10,976 bases of DNA from positions 1 through 10,976 of the forward strand of contig CAZOGY010000120.1 of the NCBI GenBank assembly GCA_964579305.1, in the 5' to 3' direction. Below the pieces are notes generated by a model that was given only the letters and a program-made list of their open reading frames with translations, was not told the DNA's origin and made no database searches. This document shows positions 1 through 6,657 of this stretch, one piece after another. Every line of letters starts with the position of its first letter. Within the stretch, counting starts at the first letter, position 1. Source of the DNA: JBCBWG01 sp964579305 (GTDB taxonomy: Bacteria; Pseudomonadota; Alphaproteobacteria; Rhizobiales; Hyphomicrobiaceae). The position numbers were made by a program, and so were the translations under genes.

Positions 1-537
1 GCCCTGCGTGCCTTCCGGCCCGGCCCATCCAACTGGCTGCGCCGCCTCATCGGCCAGAACCGGATCGACCGGGTCCTCTTTGCGGCCACCAAAGCCGATC
101 ATCTGCCGCAAACGAGCCATGACCGGCTGAGCAACATCCTCAAGCTCGTCACCGAAGAAGCCATGATCGCGGCCGGCGCGAAGGGCGCCGATATCGAGAC
201 CATCGCCATGGCCGCATTGCGAGCCACACGTGAGACGCGCGCGAAAATCGATGGCGAAGAACTCGCTTGCATTCGCGGCGTGCCGATGCCGGGCGAGACG
301 ATCGAGGGCGAAGTTTTCGACGGCAATCGGGAAGCGGCGATTTTCCCTGGCGACCTGCCGTCTGATGCCGCCGAGGCGCTGGCGGCGGCGCGCGCAAATG
401 CCTTTGATGATCTGCGTTTCGTGCGTTTTCGCCCGCCCAATCTCACCGCGCCCGATGGTGCGCCGTCAGCGCGCGCCTGGCCGCATATCCGGCTCGACCG
501 GGCCCTTGAATTCCTGATTGGAGACCGTCTGCCGTGA
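1..537 (+). CDS. ycjX: YcjX-family P-loop protein, C-terminal part (5' end outside window)
   Basis: The reading frame is open from the first base and ends at TGA 535-537, giving the last 178 residues of a larger protein (family members are usually about 450-490 residues). The YcjX (DUF463) family are predicted GTP/ATP-binding proteins, and in enterobacteria ycjX and ycjF lie beside the phage-shock (psp) genes. Near the start of the fragment is the run RIDRVLFAATKADHLP. Its TKAD is a G4-like nucleotide-specificity motif, and it is followed by a helical stretch and the segment CIRGVPMPGE, both typical of the family. The Walker A region would lie upstream, outside the window. The stop overlaps the GTG start of the next gene by 4 nt, so the two are translationally coupled. 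The family call is from recognised motifs. The cellular role (envelope stress, membrane association) is inferred from the partner gene. Confidence 0.88.
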   Translation, partial: ALRAFRPGPSNWLRRLIGQNRIDRVLFAATKADHLPQTSHDRLSNILKLVTEEAMIAAGAKGADIETIAMAALRATRETRAKIDGEELACIRGVPMPGETIEGEVFDGNREAAIFPGDLPSDAAEALAAARANAFDDLRFVRFRPPNLTAPDGAPSARAWPHIRLDRALEFLIGDRLP

Positions 538-1616
538 GCGAGACGTCAGGCCCAAAACGCAAGCCGCGCGTGTTCCGCATCGATGACCCAGCGCTCGATA
601 TGTCGGATGCGGACGGTCCAGATCCGTTCGACGCAGAAGGTCTTGGCGCGATGCCGGAGGACAGCGACGATCGCGAGGTCCGCTTGCCTGATAAGGCGGA
701 AGTCGCCGAGGGCATTCGCTGGGGCGGTCTGTTCTTTGCTGCCATGGTCGGCCTCATCGGCCTCGGGCTCTCGATGTGGTTTGCCCGGCTGATTTCAGCG
801 GCGCTGGAAAGTGACGGCTTTATCGGCTGGCTGTCGTCCAGCCTGCTCGCCCTATTACTGATTGCGCTTGCCGTCATCGCGCTGCGCGAGATCTTTGGTC
901 TGGTTCGCTTGCGCAGGTTGGAAACGGTGCGCGAGCGTGCCGAAGCCGCAATCCGGACCGAGGATGTGGCCGCCGAACGCGCATCCGCCGGCGAGATCGC
1001 CCAGCTTTTCAAAGGCCGATCCGATGTCGCTTGGCAGATTGCTGCGTTTCGCGAGCACACCCGTGACGTACATGATCCAGGCGCGCTTTTGACTTTGGCC
1101 GACCGTGATCTGCTCGGCCCCCTTGATGAACGCGCGCGCCGCATCATCTTGGACAGCTCAAAACGCATCGCGATCGTCACGGCTTTGAGCCCGCTCCTCC
1201 TGATCGACGTGGCCTATGTGTTCTTTGAAAACCTGCGCATGCTCCGGGCGGTTGCGACGCTTTATGGTGGGCGGCCCGGCTTTCTCGGCGCGCTGCGGCT
1301 TGGTCGCATGGTGCTGACAAACCTGATCGCGGCCGGCGGCATCGCACTGACCGACGACCTGCTGGGCCAGTTCATCGGTCAGGACATGCTGCGCCGCGTC
1401 TCAGCCCGCCTTGGCGAAGGCGCCTTCAATGGCGCGCTGACTGCCCGGGTCGGCGTTGCCGCCATCGAGGTCATCCGCCCGCTACCCAATATCGAGACAC
1501 AGCCAGTTCGCGTCCGCTCGATCCTGACCGAGTTGTTCAAATGGTCGAAGAAAGACGCCGCCGGCGATGAGGCGGACGGCGAGGCGCCCAACCGTGACAA
1601 GGCGAAAGCTTCTTAA
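534..1616 (+). CDS. TIGR01620 / YcjF-type (DUF697) inner-membrane protein
   Basis: A 360-residue protein starts at GTG 534, inside the stop of the YcjX-like gene (GTGA overlap). GGAG at 520-523 gives a 10-nt spacer and supports this start. The N-terminal ~60 residues are acidic and hydrophilic. Hydrophobic segments follow at about residues 63-85 and 97-125, then a charged, probably cytoplasmic stretch (about 126-210), and hydrophobic segments at about 212-230 and 252-275. The tail motif GVAAIEVIRPLPNI (about 307-320) matches the conserved end of the DUF697/YcjF family. The YcjX-YcjF pair is widespread in proteobacteria and is thought to act together at the inner membrane, but the biochemical function is unknown. 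The C-terminal ~25 residues are charged and low in complexity. Family assignment is confident; function is not established. Confidence 0.88.
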   Translation: MSETSGPKRKPRVFRIDDPALDMSDADGPDPFDAEGLGAMPEDSDDREVRLPDKAEVAEGIRWGGLFFAAMVGLIGLGLSMWFARLISAALESDGFIGWLSSSLLALLLIALAVIALREIFGLVRLRRLETVRERAEAAIRTEDVAAERASAGEIAQLFKGRSDVAWQIAAFREHTRDVHDPGALLTLADRDLLGPLDERARRIILDSSKRIAIVTALSPLLLIDVAYVFFENLRMLRAVATLYGGRPGFLGALRLGRMVLTNLIAAGGIALTDDLLGQFIGQDMLRRVSARLGEGAFNGALTARVGVAAIEVIRPLPNIETQPVRVRSILTELFKWSKKDAAGDEADGEAPNRDKAKAS

Positions 1617-1662
1617 CCCAAATCAGCCAGTTGTTTCCCCGGCCCGCGCGCCGTGGCACATC

Positions 1663-1690
1663 GTTCGTGGTCGCACAGTGCGACGACAAC
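1663..1690 (+). promoter_or_regulatory. Imperfect inverted repeat upstream of the ORF6N gene
   Basis: GTCGCA (1670-1675) and TGCGAC (1679-1684) are perfect complementary arms around CAG. The pairing extends outward to 1663-1690 with one mismatch (1669/1685) and one bulged C (1666). It lies 18 nt before the chosen ATG, and no T-run follows, so it does not look like an intrinsic terminator. It could be an operator (possibly autoregulatory, since the gene downstream encodes a putative DNA-binding domain) or an RNA hairpin. The pairing is seen; the role is a guess. Confidence 0.35.
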
Positions 1691-1708
1691 CGCGCGAGGC
1701 ACGCGACC

Positions 1709-2572
1709 ATGGCCCGATCAAATCCACCGTCAGACGCGCCCGATGTTGGTGTTGCAGGGGCCATTTTTCAAATCGATGGTCACCGCGTGATGCTGGATGC
1801 CGACGTCGCCCGCGCGTTTGGGACCGAGACGCGCCGGGTCAACGAAGCCGTCAGCCGCAATCCGGAAAAGTTCTCGCACGCGCATGCGTTCCGCCTGTCC
1901 AAACAGCAGGCGGCATCTTTGAGGTCGCAGCTTGCGACAACCAAGCCGTCCGGCCGCGGCGGCAGCCAGTACGCACCGCGCGTCTTCACCGTCCAGGGCG
2001 TCGCACGGCTCGCAACGATCCTCAACACGCCCGAAGCCTTGCGCGCGACCGACCTGATCATTGAAACGTTCATCGACGTCCATCGCCAACTGGCCGACGG
2101 CCGCAAACGGCTGGCCATTCCAAACGCGGACGCGTTCGAAGCGACACCTGAGGACCGCCAAGCCACCGGCAAATTGCGCAAACGCATGATGAAGGCGCTT
2201 GGCGGGTTGCTCGACAGCCTCGTCGACGTCGCCGGCACGCCCGACCCGAACGAAGCCGCCAAGACCATCGGCGGCAACGCATTTGCCAACGTCGTGGAAC
2301 GCCTGCGCACACAGGGCCTTGAAAACAATAAGCTGGAGGCCGATACCGCCCTCGTCCTGGCCCAAGCCGAAGAGGTGCTCGCCAAGGCACGCAAGGCGGA
2401 CGCTGAAGCCAAAAGCGTTGACCTTGACAACCTCGACCGCAAAATCGGCATGGTCCGCAAGTTGATCGATCTGGCCCGCGACCTGGAACCGGCGGCCTTC
2501 ATCGATACGCTGGAAACCTTCAAGGCCGAGCCGCTCGCCCGTATCAGCGGGCCGAAACCCCGCAATCGCTAA
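1709..2572 (+). CDS. ORF6N-domain protein with helical C-terminal region
   Basis: A 287-residue protein begins at ATG 1709, chosen over an upstream in-frame TTG (1631) because GAGG at 1696-1699 sits 9 nt before it and because the 26 extra residues look like leader sequence. Residues about 18-128 match the ORF6N domain (PF10543): HRVMLDADVARAFGTETRRVNEAV (about 25-48), FSHAHAFRLS, then Tyr-Ala-Pro-Arg-Val-Phe-Thr-Val-Gln-Gly-Val-Ala (about 88-99), corresponding to the family's YxPxVFTEQGVA. ORF6N domains occur mainly in phage, prophage and mobile-element proteins, often as putative DNA-binding modules beside KilA-N or antirepressor domains. Residues about 145-275 are charged, Ala/Lys/Glu-rich and probably helical, with coiled-coil character around 205-258. 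No catalytic motif is visible. The gene sits 24 nt before the VWA gene on the same strand. GC content resembles its neighbours, so any transfer is not recent. The function is unknown. Confidence 0.82.
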   Translation: MARSNPPSDAPDVGVAGAIFQIDGHRVMLDADVARAFGTETRRVNEAVSRNPEKFSHAHAFRLSKQQAASLRSQLATTKPSGRGGSQYAPRVFTVQGVARLATILNTPEALRATDLIIETFIDVHRQLADGRKRLAIPNADAFEATPEDRQATGKLRKRMMKALGGLLDSLVDVAGTPDPNEAAKTIGGNAFANVVERLRTQGLENNKLEADTALVLAQAEEVLAKARKADAEAKSVDLDNLDRKIGMVRKLIDLARDLEPAAFIDTLETFKAEPLARISGPKPRNR

Positions 2573-2596
2573 GCCAACGCGCAACGGACCGCCGCC

Positions 2597-3778
2597 ATGT
2601 TCCTGAAATTCTTCCACGAACTGCGCGATGCCAAGATCCCGGTCACGGTGCGCGAGTACCTCACGCTGATGGAAGCGCTCCAGGCGGACCTCGCAAGTCG
2701 CCGGGTCGAGGACTTCTACTATCTCTCCCGCGCCTGCCTCGTAAAAGACGAGCGCTTTCTCGACCGGTTCGACCAAGTCTTCGCGCACGTTTTCAAAGGC
2801 CTCGACCTGATGAGCGAGGCGGTTGAAGCCGATATCCCCGAAGAATGGCTGCGCAAAATCTCCGAGTTGTATTTGTCAGACGAAGACAAGGCCAAGATCG
2901 AGGAACTTGGCGGCTGGGAAAAGATCATGGAGGAATTGAAAAAGCGGCTGGAAGAACAAAAAGGCCGTCACCAGGGTGGCAACAAATGGATCGGCACTGG
3001 CGGCACCTCACCCTATGGGGCCTATGGCTATAACCCGGCAGGCGTCCGTATCGGCCAAAAAGAAAGCCGCCATCGCCGCGCGATCAAGGTCTGGGACAAA
3101 CGCGAATTCAAGGACCTGGACGGCTCTGTTGAGATCGGCACGCGCAACATCAAGATGGCGCTGCGCAAGCTCCGTAAATTCGCACGCACGGGCGCGGCCG
3201 AAGAACTGGACCTCGACGGCACCATCCGCGGCACCGCCGAAAAAGGCTTTCTAGATATCCATTTGCGTCCTGAACGGCGCAATGCCGTCAAGGTCTTGAT
3301 GTTTTTTGACGTCGGCGGCTCGATGGACTGGCACATTAAAGAAGCCGAAGAGTTGTTTTCAGCCGCGCGATCCGAATTCAAGCACCTGGAATACTATTAT
3401 TTCCATAACTGCCTCTATGAGTTCGTCTGGAAAGACAATGCCCGGCGGTGGACGGAACGGATCGACACTTGGCAGGTGCTGCACACGTATCCGTCAGATT
3501 ACAAAGTCATCTTCGTAGGCGACGCGGCCATGAGCCCATATGAAGTCATGATGCCCGGCGGCTCGGTTGAGCATATGAACCCCGAACCCGGCCGGCTCTG
3601 GCTGCAGCGCGTGCTCGATATCTATCCCGCCTGCGTCTGGCTCAACCCGGTCGACGACGCACATTGGGGCTGGACGCAATCGACCCAACTCATCCGCCAG
3701 ACCTTCGGCGACCGCATGTACCCCATGACGCTCGACGGTCTCGACCGCGCGATTCGCGCCCTCATGCGCGGCAACTGA
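2597..3778 (+). CDS. CoxE-like VWA domain protein (COG3552 group)
   Basis: A 393-residue protein starts at ATG 2597. The ribosome site is weak (AACGGA-like, 2583-2588), so it may depend on readthrough from the gene 24 nt upstream. The N-terminus (FLKFFHELRDAKIPVTVREY) is the conserved opening of CoxE-type VWA proteins. About residues 95-125 form a charged helix, followed by a Gly/Tyr-rich linker with the motif GTGGTSPYGAYGYNP (about 133-147). The VWA fold begins near residue 231 with KVLMFFDVGGSMD. The metal-site (MIDAS) motif therefore reads D238-x-G240-x-S242 instead of DxSxS, a form I recall as usual in this subfamily. VGDAAMSP (D309) is a candidate for the distal metal-ligand loop. Such proteins usually work with a MoxR-family AAA+ ATPase as an assembly or metal-insertion chaperone pair; none is adjacent here. 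The client is unknown. Family call is confident, role inferred. Confidence 0.88.
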   Translation: MFLKFFHELRDAKIPVTVREYLTLMEALQADLASRRVEDFYYLSRACLVKDERFLDRFDQVFAHVFKGLDLMSEAVEADIPEEWLRKISELYLSDEDKAKIEELGGWEKIMEELKKRLEEQKGRHQGGNKWIGTGGTSPYGAYGYNPAGVRIGQKESRHRRAIKVWDKREFKDLDGSVEIGTRNIKMALRKLRKFARTGAAEELDLDGTIRGTAEKGFLDIHLRPERRNAVKVLMFFDVGGSMDWHIKEAEELFSAARSEFKHLEYYYFHNCLYEFVWKDNARRWTERIDTWQVLHTYPSDYKVIFVGDAAMSPYEVMMPGGSVEHMNPEPGRLWLQRVLDIYPACVWLNPVDDAHWGWTQSTQLIRQTFGDRMYPMTLDGLDRAIRALMRGN

Positions 3779-3930
3779 CGCGCCTGCCCCCCAAATCCGC
3801 ATGCCCGGCCAAGACCCGGCGCCAGCCGCCACCGCGCAATGCTCACCCGGCCGGCCACGCAAAAGCCCGCGACCCGGCACGCTCACGCGCGCCGTCATGG
3901 GATGCAGATTGAGGAGAGAGGTGGAAAGAT
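3779..3930. other. Intergenic gap between convergent genes, no clear terminator
   Basis: The 152 nt between the stop of the plus-strand VWA gene and the stop of the minus-strand dehydratase are C-rich and contain the small GGCCGGCC palindrome (3849-3856). I find no stem long enough, with an adjoining T-run on either strand, to call an intrinsic terminator. Termination here may be Rho-dependent. No convincing gene is present. Confidence 0.5.
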
Positions 3931-4932
3931 CTATTCCCCGGCGGCAATGATCTTGGCAAACAAGGCTGGATCAACATTGCCGCCCGACAGAACGACAACC
4001 GTCGTCTTATCCGCCGTTGCGATTTTGCCGTCCAGAACGGCTGCAAGCGCAACCGCGCCGCCAGGCTCCAAAACGAGTTTCAGTTCCTCAAAAGCGAATT
4101 TGACGGCCGTGCTCGCCTCCGCGTCGCTGACAACCAGTCCAGGTCCGCAATGTTGGCGCGCGATCTCAAACGTATGCGCACCCGGCTGGGCCACAAGCAG
4201 CGCATCGCAAATCGACCCTGATTTGTTTGCATTGACCTCGCGCTGGCCGGAGACAAGCGAACGCGCAAAATCATCAAAACCTGCCGGCTCGACCGGGTGC
4301 ACCCTTGCAGCGGCATAAAACGCATGAACCCCGATCGCCGTGCCAGAGAGCAAGCCACCGCCCGCGCAGCACACAAGGACCTGATCCGGCGCCACGCCAA
4401 GCGAATGACACTGCGCGGCAATTTCAAGCCCTGTCGTACCCTGCCCGGCAATCACCCGTGGGTCATCAAACGGGTGGACAAAATCCGCCTTCCGCTCGGC
4501 GCCGAGGCTCTTTGCAATCGCCTCGCGGTCCTCGGTTGCACGGTCATACAGAACCACGTCGGCGCCGTATGACTTTGTCCGCGAAATCTTCAACGCCGGC
4601 GCATCCGACGGCATCACGATCGCTGCTGGCAGGCCGCATAATTGCGCAGCAGCCGCAATGCCCTGCGCGTGGTTGCCGGAGGACGCGGCGACAACACCGC
4701 CCGGATGCGCATCATGGTCGATTTGCGAAACAGCGTTATAGGCGCCGCGAAACTTGAACGACCCGGTCCGCTGCAGGTTTTCAGGCTTGAAGAGTACCCG
4801 CCCGCCAACTCGCGCATTCACCGCAGCGCTTTCCAAAAGCGGCGTCGCAACGGCCTGCCCAAACAACCGCTCCGCAGCCGCTTCGATGTCGGCAAGCGTG
4901 ACCTGACCATGGTCCCGTGTTGATTGTGTCAT
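3931..4932 (-). CDS. PLP-dependent threonine/serine dehydratase (short form, no ACT domain)
   Basis: A 333-residue fold-type II PLP enzyme, predicted to deaminate threonine and/or serine to 2-oxobutyrate or pyruvate with ammonia release. The pyridoxal lysine is K60 in TGSFKFRGAYNA. SSGNHAQG (84-91) is the loop that contacts the substrate carboxylate. CAGGGLLSG (189-197) is the glycine loop that grips the cofactor phosphate. SGGN (316-319) is the C-terminal signature near the pyridine nitrogen. Length matches the catabolic TdcB/serine-racemase-like class (about 320-340 residues) and not biosynthetic IlvA (about 500, with a regulatory ACT domain), so no allosteric isoleucine control is expected. 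The ATG overlaps the stop of thiD (ATGA, 4929-4932). A good GGAGG (complement of 4943-4947, spacer 10) lies inside thiD, showing tight translational coupling. Serine racemase or another beta-eliminating activity cannot be excluded from sequence. Confidence 0.88.
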   Translation of the reverse strand: MTQSTRDHGQVTLADIEAAAERLFGQAVATPLLESAAVNARVGGRVLFKPENLQRTGSFKFRGAYNAVSQIDHDAHPGGVVAASSGNHAQGIAAAAQLCGLPAAIVMPSDAPALKISRTKSYGADVVLYDRATEDREAIAKSLGAERKADFVHPFDDPRVIAGQGTTGLEIAAQCHSLGVAPDQVLVCCAGGGLLSGTAIGVHAFYAAARVHPVEPAGFDDFARSLVSGQREVNANKSGSICDALLVAQPGAHTFEIARQHCGPGLVVSDAEASTAVKFAFEELKLVLEPGGAVALAAVLDGKIATADKTTVVVLSGGNVDPALFAKIIAAGE

Positions 4933-5813
4933 CGCTCGAGAGCCTCCACCGCCATGCGCCGAACGGCATGTAAATGATCGACCGGGCCCGCGCCGGCGCC
5001 GACAACCTGGTCGCGCCCCGCTTCCAGCGCTGCGGTAAGATAGGCCTTGGCGTTGGCAACAGCTTCACGCGGCGTATCACCACGGACCAAGGACGCAGCG
5101 ATGGCTGATGACAGCGTACAGCCGGTCCCATGCAGGTTGCCGGTATCGATGCGCGGGGCGCTGATCCAGTGGCCATCACCGTTTGCATCGAGGAAATAAT
5201 CATCGGCCGTGGCATCGGTGCCGAAATGCCCGCCTTTGATAAGAACGGCGTGTGCGCCCAACGCCTGTAACGCTTGGGCCTGTCCCGCCATGTCATCGCG
5301 GGACGTGGCCACCGGCATACCGGTGAGTTCGGCCGCCTCGTTCAAGTTCGGTGTGAGGATCGATGCGCGGGGCAACAGGGTTTGACGCACGGCCGCAACC
5401 GCATCGGGTTCGATTAAGAGATCACCGCTGGTCGCAACCATCACTGGATCGACAACCGCTGGAATGTCTGGGTGCGCAGCCAGGCAGCCGGCCACCGCAT
5501 GGATAATCTCGGCAGTTGCCAACATCCCCGTCTTGATCGCCCGCACGTCAAGATCGGATAAAACGCTCTCAATCTGCGCGCGCACGAAATCGGCCGGCAC
5601 CGCGTGCACGCCCTGCACGCCAGTTGTGTTCTGCGCCGTCAAGGCGGTCAAAACGCTGGCCCCGTAAACGCCAAGTGCGGCGAACGTTTTGTGGTCCGCC
5701 TGGATGCCTGCACCGCCGGAGCTGTCAGACCCCGCAATACTCAACGCAACAGGCACGGTCCGCTTCGGCCCCAGCAGTTGTGCCCCAATCGCGTGTGTAT
5801 TTGGAACTGCCAT
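4929..5813 (-). CDS. thiD: Hydroxymethylpyrimidine / phosphomethylpyrimidine kinase
   Basis: A 294-residue ribokinase-fold enzyme that phosphorylates HMP and then HMP-P to HMP-PP, the pyrimidine half of thiamine, in the cytoplasm. Signature blocks in order: SIAGSDSSGGAGIQAD (25-40, substrate-binding N-terminus), IKTGML (93-98), VVDPVMVATSGDLLI (120-134), LTPNLNEAAEL (153-163), LIKGGH (191-196) and HGTGCTLSSAI (228-238), which carries the anion hole and the catalytic-site cysteine C232. E. coli ThiD is about 266 residues. The extra length here is a ~20-residue N-terminal lead and a slightly longer tail. The start is supported by AAGGA (complement of 5822-5826) with an 8-nt spacer. No other thi gene lies beside it. 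It follows the CcdA gene by 49 nt and overlaps the dehydratase gene by 4 nt. That upstream gap is too short to hold a TPP riboswitch. Confidence 0.95.
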   Translation of the reverse strand: MAVPNTHAIGAQLLGPKRTVPVALSIAGSDSSGGAGIQADHKTFAALGVYGASVLTALTAQNTTGVQGVHAVPADFVRAQIESVLSDLDVRAIKTGMLATAEIIHAVAGCLAAHPDIPAVVDPVMVATSGDLLIEPDAVAAVRQTLLPRASILTPNLNEAAELTGMPVATSRDDMAGQAQALQALGAHAVLIKGGHFGTDATADDYFLDANGDGHWISAPRIDTGNLHGTGCTLSSAIAASLVRGDTPREAVANAKAYLTAALEAGRDQVVGAGAGPVDHLHAVRRMAVEALER

Positions 5814-5862
5814 GTCGCCTGTCCTTGCGCGCTAACACGAGCCGCACGGCCCGCTTGTGTCA

Positions 5863-6645
5863 TCAGCGGTTCAGCATGTCCCGCTGCAATCCCTCAGGCA
5901 TGACCCAAGCTTCGATCTGCGCCAGCGCAGGAAACGTCTCGATCATCCATTGCCCGATCCAACCCATGGTGCCTGTCAGAAACATCAAACCGGCAACAAC
6001 GAGAACGGCCCCCATCACGCGCTCAACCGTTCCCAGATGCCGCTTGAAGCGCTGCATGAACCCCAGGAACGGCCGGATCATCACCGCCGCCAGAATGAAA
6101 GGCACGCCCAGGCCGAGCGAATAGACCAACAGCAGACTGACGCCGCGAAACAAGCTCGCTTCGTTTGCCGCCAATGTCAGGATCGTGGCGAGAACCGGTC
6201 CGATGCACGGCGTCCACCCGAACGCGAACGCAAGCCCGATGAGGAACGCGCCAGCATAGCTTGCGCCTTCCACGTCGGCCTGGAAACGGGCTTCCTGGTA
6301 CAGAAGCGGGATCTTAAACAGGCCGAGAAAGTGCAAGCCAAAAGCAATGATCACAACGCCTGCGACCATCGACAACTGGTACTGGTAGGCTTGGATCAAC
6401 TGCCCGAAAGCCGATGCGCTCGCCCCAAGGCCGACGAAAACGGTCGTGAAGCCAAGCACAAAAAAGACGGCACCGAAGACGACCCGCCACCAGGTCCGCT
6501 CATCGATATCACCAGCGGTGGCCTGCGAAATCGTCGTGCCGCCCAGATAACCGAGATAGGGCGGCACAAGCGGCAGGACGCACGGGCTGAGGAAACTGAC
6601 AAGCCCGGCAAGTGCGACGGCCGCGTAGATGTAAAGTTCGCCCAT
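5863..6645 (-). CDS. ccdA: CcdA-family cytochrome c biogenesis / thiol-disulfide transport membrane protein
   Basis: A 260-residue polytopic protein with about six hydrophobic segments (roughly 4-24, 55-75, 92-111, 130-160, 167-190, 209-228), the layout of CcdA and of the DsbD central domain. It carries electrons from cytoplasmic thioredoxin across the inner membrane to periplasmic thiol proteins, for example for haem attachment to apocytochrome c. The redox-active cysteine pair is C22 in SFLSPCVLPLVPPYLGYL and C147 in FGWTPCIGPVLA, each in its conserved proline context. There is no fused periplasmic thioredoxin domain, so it is the short CcdA form and must use a separate partner, which is not in the window. 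The ATG has a close AGGAA (complement of 6650-6654). It begins 12 nt after the pgk stop, so it is very likely on the pgk transcript. Family call is strong; the symbol is by class. Confidence 0.9.
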   Translation of the reverse strand: MGELYIYAAVALAGLVSFLSPCVLPLVPPYLGYLGGTTISQATAGDIDERTWWRVVFGAVFFVLGFTTVFVGLGASASAFGQLIQAYQYQLSMVAGVVIIAFGLHFLGLFKIPLLYQEARFQADVEGASYAGAFLIGLAFAFGWTPCIGPVLATILTLAANEASLFRGVSLLLVYSLGLGVPFILAAVMIRPFLGFMQRFKRHLGTVERVMGAVLVVAGLMFLTGTMGWIGQWMIETFPALAQIEAWVMPEGLQRDMLNR

Positions 6646-6657
6646 CGGCTTCCTGAA

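Noticed and set aside
443..1180. 245-codon minus-strand frame opposite the TIGR01620-type gene
   Set aside because: Ser/Arg-rich composition typical of a shadow frame; the opposite strand has a good ribosome site and a recognised family.
1631..1708. Upstream TTG start adding 26 residues to the ORF6N protein
   Set aside because: Rare start codon without a good ribosome site, the extra residues do not resemble the domain, and the segment contains the dyad, which fits a non-coding leader better.
1709..2572. Prophage or integrated element around the ORF6N gene
   Set aside because: No integrase, tRNA, direct repeats or other phage genes are visible, and base composition matches the flanking genes; it is a solitary domain protein in this window.
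1730..2788. 352-codon open frame on the minus strand, antisense to the ORF6N and VWA genes
   Set aside because: It mirrors the codon structure of the real plus-strand ORF6N gene, spans the boundary of two real genes, and shows no recognisable family motif.
5814..5862. Possible TPP riboswitch upstream of thiD
   Set aside because: The gap is only 49 nt, too short for a complete THI-box aptamer (about 100 nt), and I see no CUGAGA-type core in it.
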